Assembly: GCA_031423155.1 (NCBI GenBank)
Contig: JANPEZ010000086.1
Location: 1 to 15,158 of the forward strand
From: JANPEZ01 sp031423155
GTDB lineage: Bacteria > Actinomycetota > UBA4738 > HRBIN12
Direction of reading: 5' to 3'
Length of the DNA stretch: 15,158 nt
Position 1 is the stretch's first letter. Each line of letters opens with the position of its first letter. The translations under genes and the position numbers were made by a program. Below are positions 1 to 8,660 of the stretch, in pieces. Under the pieces are notes generated by a model. It did no database searches and was not told the DNA's origin. It was given only the letters and a program-made list of their open reading frames with translations.

Positions 1-41
1 CCGCGAGACAGCTCCAGCGGTTCCGTGGCAGGATGCGCCGC

Positions 42-518
42 ATGGATGACTCAGCCGTTCTGGAGAAGCTGTCGAGTTTGGGTCTCGAGCTTCCCGATCC
101 TCCGACGGCCCTGGCTTCATACGTACCCGTGGTCGTTGCGGGCTCAGTAGCTCAGACCGCCGGCCAGATCGCGTTGGTCGCCGGTGAGTTGCAGAGCCCG
201 GGATCGCTGGGTCGCGATGTGACGGTCGAGGAGGGCGCGGAGTGCGCACGCCGATGTGCCCTGCAGGCGCTGTCGGCGCTGCGTGCGGCACTCGGCGGCT
301 CTTTCGACCGGCTCGTTCGGATCGTGCAGGTCTCGGTCTGGGTGGCCTGCACCGACGACTTCACGGATCATCCGAAGGTGGCCAACGGCGCGAGCGATCT
401 GCTCGTCGAGGTCCTCGGCGAAGCCGGCAGGCATGCCAGGGCCGCCGTCGGGTTGGTTTCGCTTCCGATGGGCGCCTGCGTCGAGGTTGCGGTGACCGCT
501 GAGGTCTCGCCCGCCTAG
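42..518 (+). CDS. RidA/YjgF-family protein (cd02199-like subgroup)
   Basis: A 158-residue protein of the RidA/YjgF/UK114 superfamily. Classical RidA hydrolyses reactive enamine/imine intermediates from PLP enzymes; this longer subgroup has no settled substrate. Visible signatures are the N-terminal LEKLSSLGLELPDPP, the central AGQIAL strand, DDFTDHPKVANGASDLLVEV, and the C-terminal GRHARAAVGLVSLPMGA-VEV block. That block carries the arginine that binds carboxylates in active RidA proteins. The start is taken at ATG 42 because GGCAGG at 27-32 gives a 9-base spacing; an in-frame ATG at 33 would leave no spacing and add three residues. The stop codon TAG (516-518) overlaps the selB stop on the other strand. 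As I recall, mycobacteria have a relative (Rv3678c) beside an MBL-fold gene and crp; here those genes are about 9 kb away. Family assignment is firm, function is not. Confidence 0.88.
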   Translation: MDDSAVLEKLSSLGLELPDPPTALASYVPVVVAGSVAQTAGQIALVAGELQSPGSLGRDVTVEEGAECARRCALQALSALRAALGGSFDRLVRIVQVSVWVACTDDFTDHPKVANGASDLLVEVLGEAGRHARAAVGLVSLPMGACVEVAVTAEVSPA

Positions 519-2341
519 GTTCGCGCGATACGGACGTCGCCGACGCGCTCGGTGATCCTTCGCTGGTCGAACCACTCGAGCAGCGGGACCGCGTACTTGC
601 GCGTCGTTCCCAGTGCCTCACGGAACGCACTGACCGTGATGCCGTCAGGACCCGCGTCCCGAACCGTCTGCTCGGCGCGAGTCAGGAAGACGGGCATGAA
701 GACGAGGTCCGCGCCGACCTTGACGATGGCGCCCGCCCTTGCGGCGGCTTCGATCACGTCGCGGTCTATCCCCATCGTGGCCAGGTCCTTGATCGTCGGA
801 GGGGTCGCTTGCAGTTCTCCTCCTAAGGCTTGCAGGAGGCCGGCGAACTCATCGGATCCGGCGTCGAGCACGATCCGATGCGTCGCAAGTCGGAGCGTCG
901 ATGCTTCCTGGGCGAGGACCCCCCGCTCGACCATGTTCTCGATGAGTGCGTCGGCCAGGCCCTCGCGGCGGGTGATCCCGCGAAGGGTCTTCTCCAGAGC
1001 GTTCCGGATATCCGCGCCGTCGGCGCCCTGGCTCAAAGGCGAGGACCCGTGGAAGCCTTCCAGGAGTCCGACCACCGCCGACTCGGCCGCCGCCGCGACC
1101 TCGGGAGCGACGTGCCAGTCTCCGGCCGTTGGCAGGCCGGGGCCGCTCGAGCCGGTGGCAAGACGAAGGTCTCGCTCGGTGATCGCTCCTTTCTCGGAAA
1201 CCAGGAGCGCGGGCAATCCGGCCCGCGTCACGCGCGTTCGGGCGGCTAGACGTTCGCTCGGGTTCACGCCCGCCCGCGAGGGAGGATCCACGTCCAGTAC
1301 CACCCCGCCGGCAACCGTCTCGCGCCTTCCGGCGTCTCGAAGCACGAACCTGTCGAAGACGTCCAGCGTGAGCGGCCGCGAGACCGTGATCCGTGCATAG
1401 GTCGGGTCGTCGCTGTAGATGCGAAGCCGGGCGTCGGCCTCGCCCGCACCCGTGTGAACCTTGAACGCCCCGCGAGCGGAGATCCTGCGCGCGAGTCCTC
1501 GTACCGGGAGGAGTTCGGCCTCGAACGTCGTCGTTGGCTGCCACTCGGCCGGTACGCCGAGCACATCTCCGCGCTCGATCTGCTCGCGTTTGAGTCCGAC
1601 CAGATTGGCGGCGACCCTGCTGACCGGGTTCGCCGCTTCCACCGAGCGTTTGTGCGTCTGCAGGGACCGGACCCTCGCGCGCCCGGCGTCCGGATACAGC
1701 TCGACGTCGTCGCCGACCCGTAGTGAGTTGCCGGTGAGGGTTCCGGTAGCGACGGTGCCGGCGCCCTTGATCGAGAAGACGCGGTCCACGAAGAGCCGCG
1801 TTCGCGCGGGCTCCGGAGCCGGAGCCGACCGCAACATCTCGTCGAGTGCCGTCAGGAGGTCTTCGATGCCTTCTCCGGTGACCGGCGAAACGGGCACGAT
1901 CGGAGCCTCTCGCAAGCCTGTGCCCTGCAGGCGTTCTCGAACCTCGCCTTCGGCCGAGGCGAGCCGCTCCTGCCTCACGAGGTCCCGCTTCGTCAGGGCC
2001 ACAACCCCTCCGGCCACGCCCAGGACGTCGAGGATCTGAAGGTGTTCCTCCGACTGGGGTTTCCAGCCTTCGTCCGCGGCGACGACGAACAGGGCCAGGC
2101 GCACAGGACCGACTCCGGCAAGCATGTTGGCGATGAAACGCTCGTGGCCGGGAACGTCTACGAAGCCGATCTCGAGTCCGCTGGGCAGTTCGCACCAGGC
2201 GTAACCCAGATCTATCGTCAGGCCTCGGCGCTTCTCCTCGGCGAACCGGTCCGGGTCTATCCCGGTGAGCCGGGCGATCAAGGAGGATTTGCCGTGGTCG
2301 ACGTGACCGGCCGTGGCGACGACTCGCAGATCGGCGGTCAA
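515..2341 (-). CDS. selB: Selenocysteine-specific translation elongation factor SelB
   Basis: SelB is a GTPase that carries Sec-tRNA(Sec) to the ribosome and reads UGA as selenocysteine, guided by a SECIS RNA element. Counting from TTG 2341 the protein has 608 residues, close to the usual length. The GTPase motifs are G1 GHVDHGKS (12-19), G2 Thr42 in RGLTIDLGY, G3 DVPGH (62-66) and G4 TKRD (117-120). EF-Tu-like beta-barrel domains follow (for example VFSIKGAGTVATGTL). The C-terminal winged-helix array ends in a module with TTRKYAVPLLEWFDQ and GDVRI, typical of the SECIS-binding end. The reading frame is open back to 2521, but those 60 codons lie inside selA and look like shadow sequence. TTG 2341 has GAGGA six bases upstream and sits two bases after the selA stop, so translation is probably coupled. 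Minor alternative: the CTG just upstream. Confidence 0.95.
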   Translation of the reverse strand: MTADLRVVATAGHVDHGKSSLIARLTGIDPDRFAEEKRRGLTIDLGYAWCELPSGLEIGFVDVPGHERFIANMLAGVGPVRLALFVVAADEGWKPQSEEHLQILDVLGVAGGVVALTKRDLVRQERLASAEGEVRERLQGTGLREAPIVPVSPVTGEGIEDLLTALDEMLRSAPAPEPARTRLFVDRVFSIKGAGTVATGTLTGNSLRVGDDVELYPDAGRARVRSLQTHKRSVEAANPVSRVAANLVGLKREQIERGDVLGVPAEWQPTTTFEAELLPVRGLARRISARGAFKVHTGAGEADARLRIYSDDPTYARITVSRPLTLDVFDRFVLRDAGRRETVAGGVVLDVDPPSRAGVNPSERLAARTRVTRAGLPALLVSEKGAITERDLRLATGSSGPGLPTAGDWHVAPEVAAAAESAVVGLLEGFHGSSPLSQGADGADIRNALEKTLRGITRREGLADALIENMVERGVLAQEASTLRLATHRIVLDAGSDEFAGLLQALGGELQATPPTIKDLATMGIDRDVIEAAARAGAIVKVGADLVFMPVFLTRAEQTVRDAGPDGITVSAFREALGTTRKYAVPLLEWFDQRRITERVGDVRIART

Positions 2342-2343
2342 GT

Positions 2344-3720
<1,377 letters not shown>

Positions 3721-3726
3721 GGCCGC

Positions 3727-3732
3727 AGACTA
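3727..3732 (-). promoter_or_regulatory. Candidate -10 element for a leaderless selA transcript
   Basis: On the minus strand TAGTCT ends six bases before the selA ATG. This is the spacing of actinobacterial leaderless promoters, in which transcription starts at the A of the start codon. I find no good -35 hexamer 17-18 bases upstream and no Shine-Dalgarno sequence before the ATG. It lies in the 59-base divergent gap with the nuoD-like gene. Confidence 0.45.
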
Positions 3733-3779
3733 CCGCTCGGATGGGCGGTGAGCCGGTCCGCGTGGCAGGATATGGCCCG

Positions 3780-4976
3780 ATGTCGGACACCCAGGAAAGG
3801 CCCGCCTTCCAGACAGGCACCGCTATCTCCTCCCTCATCCGAGGCGGGGGGCTGGACGTGGAGGTCGTCTCTTCGAACGCGATGGCGACGGAGGAGATGA
3901 TCCTCAACATCGGACCGCAGCACCCCTCGACTCACGGGGTGCTCCGCGTGGTCCTGGAGATGGACGGAGAGGTCATCACCAGGGCCGAGCCCGTCATCGG
4001 CTACATGCACCGGGCCGCCGAGAAGCTTGCCGAGTACCGCGACGCCCGCCAGACGATGGTTCTGATGAACCGACACGACTGGATCAGCGCCTTCAACAAC
4101 GAACTCGGATTCGTCATCGCCGTCGAACGGCTGGCGGGCATCGAGGTCCCCGACCGCGCTCAGTGGATCCGCACGATGATGGCCGAGTGGAACCGGCTGC
4201 TCTCGGGTCTCATGTTCAGCGGCTCCTATCCGCTCGAGCTGGGCGCGATGACCCCGATCTTCTTCGCCTTCCGAGAGCGGGAGATGATCCAGGACCTGAT
4301 GGAATCGGCCACGGGTGCGCGCATGCACCACTCCTACGCGCGCGTAGGCGGGCTGAAGGACGACCTTCCCGCCGGCTTCCTGAAGGAGGCCGGCGAGGCG
4401 CTCAAGGAGACCCGCAAGCGCATCAAGGAGTACGAGCAGCTCGTCATGGGCAACGAGATCATCTTCGCGCGCACCCGTGGGGTGGGCGCCTTGCCGGCCG
4501 AGACCGCCATCGCGTACGGCTGCTCGGGACCGGTGCTTCACGCCAGCGGAGTCGCCATGGACTCCCGCAAGGATGAGCCCTACGAGAAGTACGGCGAGGT
4601 CGAGTTCGAGGTTCCGGTAGCCGCCGGCGGCGACTGCTACGACCGGTTGTGGGTTCTCGTCGAGCGGATGAAGCAGTCCTGCAACATCATCGAGCAGTGC
4701 CTGGACAAACTTCCCCCCGGTCCCTACCGCGCTGAGAAGCTCCCCAAGACCTTGAAGCTGGACGGCGAGGCCTACGTCCGCACCGAGAACCCTCTCGGGT
4801 TGATGGGTTACTACATCGTCGGCAACGGCAAGAAGCAGCCCTACCGGCTGAAGATGCGGACCGCTTCGTTCTCGAACGTTTCGGTGATCCCGGCGATGCT
4901 TCCGGGGTGTCTGATGCCGGACCTCATCGCGATACTGGGCTCGATCTTCTTCGTGGTCGGCGACGTCGACCGCTGA
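3780..4976 (+). CDS. nuoD: NuoD-like NADH-quinone oxidoreductase 49-kDa subunit (orphan)
   Basis: A 398-residue protein of the complex I 49-kDa (NuoD/NDUFS2) family, which with NuoB forms the quinone-reducing site. Diagnostic blocks are GPQHPSTHGVLR (45-56), PVIGYMHRAAEKL (71-83), LGAMTPIFFAFRERE (154-168), GARMHHSYARVGGLKDDLP (179-197), GDCYDR (284-289) and the C-terminal GDVDR. An ungapped comparison with bovine NDUFS2 from memory puts His52 on His59, Arg78 on Arg85, Trp101 on the quinone-binding Tyr108 and Glu153 on Asp160. The Tyr-to-Trp change is unusual. Near the C-terminus the D-containing IDPV/QDIV segment reads IFFV. No other nuo gene is adjacent, so this is not part of a standard operon here. 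The start at ATG 3780 has AGGA nine bases upstream; ATG 3894 (MATEEM) is an alternative that removes a non-conserved 36-residue leader. It may be a paralogue of the genuine NuoD. Confidence 0.9.
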   Translation: MSDTQERPAFQTGTAISSLIRGGGLDVEVVSSNAMATEEMILNIGPQHPSTHGVLRVVLEMDGEVITRAEPVIGYMHRAAEKLAEYRDARQTMVLMNRHDWISAFNNELGFVIAVERLAGIEVPDRAQWIRTMMAEWNRLLSGLMFSGSYPLELGAMTPIFFAFREREMIQDLMESATGARMHHSYARVGGLKDDLPAGFLKEAGEALKETRKRIKEYEQLVMGNEIIFARTRGVGALPAETAIAYGCSGPVLHASGVAMDSRKDEPYEKYGEVEFEVPVAAGGDCYDRLWVLVERMKQSCNIIEQCLDKLPPGPYRAEKLPKTLKLDGEAYVRTENPLGLMGYYIVGNGKKQPYRLKMRTASFSNVSVIPAMLPGCLMPDLIAILGSIFFVVGDVDR

Positions 4977-4979
4977 GGA

Positions 4980-6002
4980 CTAGGCGGTCAGGTCGAACAC
5001 GTGAAGGGTCGAGTTCGTCCCGTCCGAGCTGACCGCATACAGCGTGTTCCCGTCCGGGGAGAAGGCCACCGCGTCGTCCTGCAGCTCTTCTGACGACGAG
5101 TCGAAGTCGTATGTGAACGTGGGCGTCTGACTCTGATACGGGAAGACATAGACGTCGTTGTCGTACGGCGCCCAGACGCCGGCCGCCACTTGAGTGTCGT
5201 CGGCAGAGACGGCGGCAGCCACCGGATACGGCCCGGTAGGCCAGGTCCTGGCCGACCCCAGTGCCGATGCGCTCATGGCCTCGACGAAGTACGGATATCC
5301 GCAAGCCAGGAGAACCTGTCGTCCATCGTGGCGGATCGCCATGCCTTCGACCGAGCCGCAGCCTTCGATCCCTGGATCCCAAACGGACATGTTGATGCTG
5401 AGCGAACCATCCGATGAGGCGTGCAACTTGTACAAGGTGGTGGGTCCGAGGTTCGCGCCCGCGGCGAACACTGTGTGGGGCTTGGCGGAAGTGGATTCCA
5501 GGTTCTCGCATTCACCTGCGAACGAGAAACCGGAGTCCTTGACCAGACCGGACCCGTTCCCCTTGATCGAGGCGATGACGCCGGTGCCCGAGCAGGTCGC
5601 GATCCAGAGACGACGCGAGGCCCAGGCCAGGTAACGAGGAGCGGACAAAGTGCCGAGCCCGAATCGAGGGAGACGGGTCAGCGTAGCGGCATCGATCCTT
5701 CCGATCGCGCCTGCGTCCCTCATCGCAACGTAGACGATCCCGTTGTGCAGCAGGAGGTCGCTCGCACCCGCGAGGTTGGTCACGTTGGTTACGAACGATC
5801 CCGACAGGTCGTACACGGAGACGAGATCGTTCCCCGCTCCACCGGAGACGAATATGTGTCCGTTCGCGGGATCTATGGCGAAGCCACCGAACCCGTTGAA
5901 AGGAATGGTGGCGGTCGTCGCCCGCGCTACTCCGGCGGGCAGCGCCAAGAGCGTCGACATCGAGACCAGCAGGGCCAGCAGATACCTTCCCAACCGACGC
6001 AT
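4980..6002 (-). CDS. Secreted beta-propeller (YVTN/WD40-like) protein of unknown function
   Basis: A 340-residue exported protein. Residues 1-28 form a classical signal peptide: basic MRRLGR, a hydrophobic LLALLVSMSTLLALPAG core, and an ARA cleavage site before Thr29. The mature part is made of repeated propeller-type strands with recurring motifs such as GFAIDPANGHIFVSG, DLLLHNGIVYVAM, AIRHDGRQVLLACG, VAFSPDGNTLYAVSSDG and a closing LHVFDLTA. It ends with the fold, with no membrane anchor or sorting signal. Such proteins bind ligands or act as scaffolds, and I do not recognise a specific function. It has its own promoter (6032-6060) and a good ribosome binding site GGGGAAAGG at 6009-6017, six bases before the ATG. 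It lies directly downstream of the sialidase-like propeller gene on the same strand. Its stop is three bases from the end of the convergent nuoD-like gene. Confidence 0.82.
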   Translation of the reverse strand: MRRLGRYLLALLVSMSTLLALPAGVARATTATIPFNGFGGFAIDPANGHIFVSGGAGNDLVSVYDLSGSFVTNVTNLAGASDLLLHNGIVYVAMRDAGAIGRIDAATLTRLPRFGLGTLSAPRYLAWASRRLWIATCSGTGVIASIKGNGSGLVKDSGFSFAGECENLESTSAKPHTVFAAGANLGPTTLYKLHASSDGSLSINMSVWDPGIEGCGSVEGMAIRHDGRQVLLACGYPYFVEAMSASALGSARTWPTGPYPVAAAVSADDTQVAAGVWAPYDNDVYVFPYQSQTPTFTYDFDSSSEELQDDAVAFSPDGNTLYAVSSDGTNSTLHVFDLTA

Positions 6003-6031
6003 CTTGAGCCTTTCCCCGGGGCGGCCAGGCG

Positions 6032-6060
6032 AGGCTAGCGGCCTGCAACGTCCCTGTCCA
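6032..6060 (-). promoter_or_regulatory. Sigma70-type promoter for the secreted propeller gene
   Basis: On the minus strand TGGACA (6060-6055) matches the -35 consensus at five of six bases. It is separated by 17 bases from the -10 box TAGCCT (6037-6032), a common actinobacterial TAnnnT form. The predicted transcript has a leader of about 24 bases that includes GGGGAAAGG. The promoter lies in the 61-base gap after the sialidase-like gene, so the propeller gene need not depend on read-through. Confidence 0.6.
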
Positions 6061-6063
6061 GGC

Positions 6064-7521
6064 CTATGTCTGGCGGTTGAACCAGATGCCTCCGGGGCCG
6101 TAGACGGAGGGTCCCTGACCCCAGGTCGCTACCGTCGCACCGGTGTTCGTGATCGCCATCTCGCCGTAATCGCCGTACATCTCCTTGAACCCCAGGCCGT
6201 TCACGTACGGAACTCCCCAAACGGCGTTGGAGATACGCACCTCCGCAGTCCATGTCAGGCCCCCGTCCGATGACTCCCGGTACCAGACGTTGAACCGGCC
6301 GGTGCGATCGTCCATCCACCACACGCGGATATCGCCGTTGCCCGTCCCGATGGCCGTCGCCGACACGGCGTTGGCATCCGTGGGAGACAGGGTCTGTCGC
6401 TTCGACCAGGTCAGGCCGCCGTCCGTAGAGCGGGCGACGAACATCCCCTGCTGCCCGAACGGCACCACCGTGCCGACGTATGCGAAGACGAGGTTGCCGC
6501 GGTCGTCTCCGGCGATCCCGGGAACCGTCCCGTAGTAGCCGTAGTAGCAACTCCTGGAACTGCAGTCGGGCATGTCCTTCGTCACGTCCACCTGAACCGT
6601 CTGCCACGTTCTGCCCCGGTCGTGGGAAACCATCACGTCTTGGCCCACCTCGCCCGTGTAGTCCTGGGAGAAGTCGTTCTCGGCGAAGGCTATGTCGACT
6701 CCGTTCCTGGAAACCCAGACGGCTCCGTCGAAGTAGTAGCGATCGGAGGTCTGGACCTTGCTCGTGGTGAACGTCGCTCCCGAATCGTGCGACTGCGCGA
6801 CCCAGATGTCCCCCGCGGTGGGCCCGTTGAAGCCGATGTAGACGTCACGTCCGTCTCGCGAGATGCCGAGCACGGGCTTGTCCGACCAGTTGGTCGGGAA
6901 GTTGATCGGATCGGTCCAAGTCACGCCGTGGTCGGCCGACTTGGCGAACGAGACGCCGGGGTGGAATCCGTTCATCCATACCCCGAAGAGGGTTCCGTCT
7001 TCTGCGACCTCCAACAGCGAGTCGTACTGTCCGGATACTCCCGGGCACTCGCACATGTAGTGATCGGGTCCCCAGGTCCTGCCCCCGTCGCTCGAGGCCC
7101 GCACCACGATCGCGATCCTGGGGCAGGTCCCGCATGCGCGCGGCCCGTAGTAGCGGGTGGCCGACTGGTAGACCCATGGTTCTCGCGGATCGGCAGCGAG
7201 CGCCGGTTCCCAGTCGTCGTTGCTGGGGTCCCATAGCCGCGACCGTGCCCAGCCCGGCGTATCGACCCAACGCATCCGTCCTGTGAGGCCGAACGTGCCT
7301 TCGGCTCGCGCAGTCTTCATGGCGGCCTTGTGCTCGGCTGCCTCTTCGGCCTTCTCGGCTTCCTCCTCGGCAAGGTACTCCGCGTCATCGGACTCGGGCT
7401 CGGCGGCCGAGCGCGTGGCCGGCGCATCGCGGCCGCTGTCGTAGATGGCGAAGACCCCGGCTCCCAAGGAGAGCGCAACCAGGGCCATGGCGAGGCGGCG
7501 ACCAACCGAGAGGCGCTTCAT
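6064..7521 (-). CDS. Exported sialidase-like protein with six Asp-box (BNR) repeats
   Basis: A 485-residue protein of the sialidase-like six-bladed propeller superfamily. Residues 1-26 are a basic then hydrophobic export or anchor segment (MKRLSVGRR, then AMALVALSLGAGVFAI) without a clear cleavage site. A highly acidic, probably helical stretch (41-66) follows. Six Asp boxes of form S-x-D-x-G-x-T-W/F sit at 143-150, 195-202, 244-251, 299-306, 365-372 and 417-424, about 50-66 residues apart. Paired cysteines occur as CGTC (130-133), CEC (157-159) and at 320/325, consistent with disulfides outside the cytoplasm. I do not see a convincing sialidase arginine triad or FRIP motif, so sialidase activity is unproven; Asp boxes also occur in many non-sialidase propellers. 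It has a dedicated promoter and no ribosome binding site, and lies 33 bases after the methyltransferase gene. Confidence 0.83.
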   Translation of the reverse strand: MKRLSVGRRLAMALVALSLGAGVFAIYDSGRDAPATRSAAEPESDDAEYLAEEEAEKAEEAAEHKAAMKTARAEGTFGLTGRMRWVDTPGWARSRLWDPSNDDWEPALAADPREPWVYQSATRYYGPRACGTCPRIAIVVRASSDGGRTWGPDHYMCECPGVSGQYDSLLEVAEDGTLFGVWMNGFHPGVSFAKSADHGVTWTDPINFPTNWSDKPVLGISRDGRDVYIGFNGPTAGDIWVAQSHDSGATFTTSKVQTSDRYYFDGAVWVSRNGVDIAFAENDFSQDYTGEVGQDVMVSHDRGRTWQTVQVDVTKDMPDCSSRSCYYGYYGTVPGIAGDDRGNLVFAYVGTVVPFGQQGMFVARSTDGGLTWSKRQTLSPTDANAVSATAIGTGNGDIRVWWMDDRTGRFNVWYRESSDGGLTWTAEVRISNAVWGVPYVNGLGFKEMYGDYGEMAITNTGATVATWGQGPSVYGPGGIWFNRQT

Positions 7522-7528
7522 GCCGCGG

Positions 7529-7558
7529 AAGCTAGGCGGGCCGGGTCCGCGAAGTCAA
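7529..7558 (-). promoter_or_regulatory. Promoter for a leaderless sialidase-like transcript
   Basis: On the minus strand the -35 box TTGACT (7558-7553, five of six consensus bases) and the -10 box TAGCTT (7534-7529) are 18 bases apart. The -10 ends seven bases before the ATG at 7521, so transcription should start at or next to the start codon. There is no Shine-Dalgarno sequence, which agrees with leaderless translation. The -35 box overlaps the stop codon of the upstream methyltransferase gene (7557-7555). Confidence 0.6.
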
Positions 7559-8619
7559 GTCGAGAGCGTCCACGAAGGAGCCGGGAGCCCGTGGGATGCG
7601 ATCACGAGCCACCTCAGTCTTCCGAGGTGAGCGGGGTCCGCGAGCATCGTCGCCCTGCTGCGAGCGCCCCAGCGCCTGACGGCCTCGACGCCCTCGCCCT
7701 CGTTCAGCATGTCCCCCTGACTCTTCAGTTCCGAGTGGATCCAGTCCTGGAACCCGAGCGACATCAGGGCGTCGTGCTGCGTCACGGTCGGGAAGGCGGT
7801 GAGGCGGCGAGCCTCGGCAACCCGCGAGATGGCGCCGAAGTCGACGCCGGCGGTGATGTCCGTCGATCCGGGGTCGGCGAGGATATCTTCGATGAGCTGC
7901 TGGCTCCTGTAGCCGTGCGCGAGTCCTCCGGTTCCGGTCTCGGCGCCGTAGTCGACGAACAACGCGTACCCATGGGTAAGCATCGGCGCCACGCGTTCGA
8001 CGAAAGCGATCGCTCCGACGCAGACGACCGCCTCTTCTCCCTGATCCAGTGTTGCCGGCGCGAGCCGGATCAGCTCCTCGTCTACCGGGGCACCGACCTC
8101 GATGAAGCGATCGAACTCGGCCGAGATGCGGATCTCCTCGATGCCGTTGTCGGTTCCGCGAACCCTTCGGAACGCGAGGTTGTCGAGAAGCTCGTGTGCC
8201 AGGAGCAGGTTCGGTCGAAGATCGGAAGGCATCGACGCCGTGGTACGGATGCCCTCGATCTGAGACAGGGCGAGGCGAGCGCCGGATCCGCGGTCGATCG
8301 CCAGGTAGTCGATGGGCAGGTCTTGCAGGGCGTCCATCAGTTGACGCGCCAGGGTCCCGTCGCCGGCGCCGACCTCCATGATCGAGAACGGGGTCGGACC
8401 GCCGAGGCCTGCCCACAGCTCGCGTATGGCCTTGCCCAGCAACTCCCCGAAGACCGGGTGAACGTGTGGGCTGGTGACGAAGTCGCCGTCCGGCCCGATC
8501 GGGGGGTGGGTGTAGTAGCCGTCGGGTCCGTAGAGCGCGATGTCCATGAACTCGGCGAAGGTGATGGGTCCGTGGTCCTGGATCGCTGCGCGGATGGCGT
8601 CTGCGGTGCGCTCGCTCAT
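7555..8619 (-). CDS. SAM-dependent methyltransferase, MidA/NDUFAF7 family
   Basis: A 354-residue class I methyltransferase of the MidA/NDUFAF7 (DUF185) family. The mitochondrial member symmetrically dimethylates an arginine of the complex I subunit NDUFS2 and is needed for assembly. The family signature is seen at GYYTHPP-GDFVTSP-PVFGELLGK (35-63), SAM motif I MEVGAGDGTL (81-90) and the acidic HELLDNL motif (142-148); the region around SQQLIEDILADPG and the C-terminal ALMSLGFQDWI also fit. Length is usual for the family. The start is set at ATG 8619, which has a GATACT box six bases upstream compatible with a leaderless transcript; GTG 8637 is an in-frame alternative adding six residues. It is divergent from the NUDIX gene. 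The nuoD-like gene, a homologue of the mitochondrial substrate, lies about 2.6 kb away. Substrate here is inferred, not shown. Confidence 0.88.
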   Translation of the reverse strand: MSERTADAIRAAIQDHGPITFAEFMDIALYGPDGYYTHPPIGPDGDFVTSPHVHPVFGELLGKAIRELWAGLGGPTPFSIMEVGAGDGTLARQLMDALQDLPIDYLAIDRGSGARLALSQIEGIRTTASMPSDLRPNLLLAHELLDNLAFRRVRGTDNGIEEIRISAEFDRFIEVGAPVDEELIRLAPATLDQGEEAVVCVGAIAFVERVAPMLTHGYALFVDYGAETGTGGLAHGYRSQQLIEDILADPGSTDITAGVDFGAISRVAEARRLTAFPTVTQHDALMSLGFQDWIHSELKSQGDMLNEGEGVEAVRRWGARSRATMLADPAHLGRLRWLVIASHGLPAPSWTLST

Positions 8620-8660
8620 GGGGCCAGTATCGCGCACCCTGACCTGGGAGAATCGCCGCC

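Noticed and set aside
3721..3779. Possible tRNA-Sec gene upstream of selA
   Set aside because: The gap is 59 bases, too short for the roughly 95-base tRNA-Sec, and no acceptor-stem pairing or CCA was seen. The other gaps were likewise too short or lacked tRNA features.
6040..6064. Inverted repeat GGCCTG/CAGGCC after the sialidase-like stop as a terminator
   Set aside because: Arms are only 6 bases, the loop is 13 bases and there is no T-tract. It also overlaps the -35 box of the next promoter.
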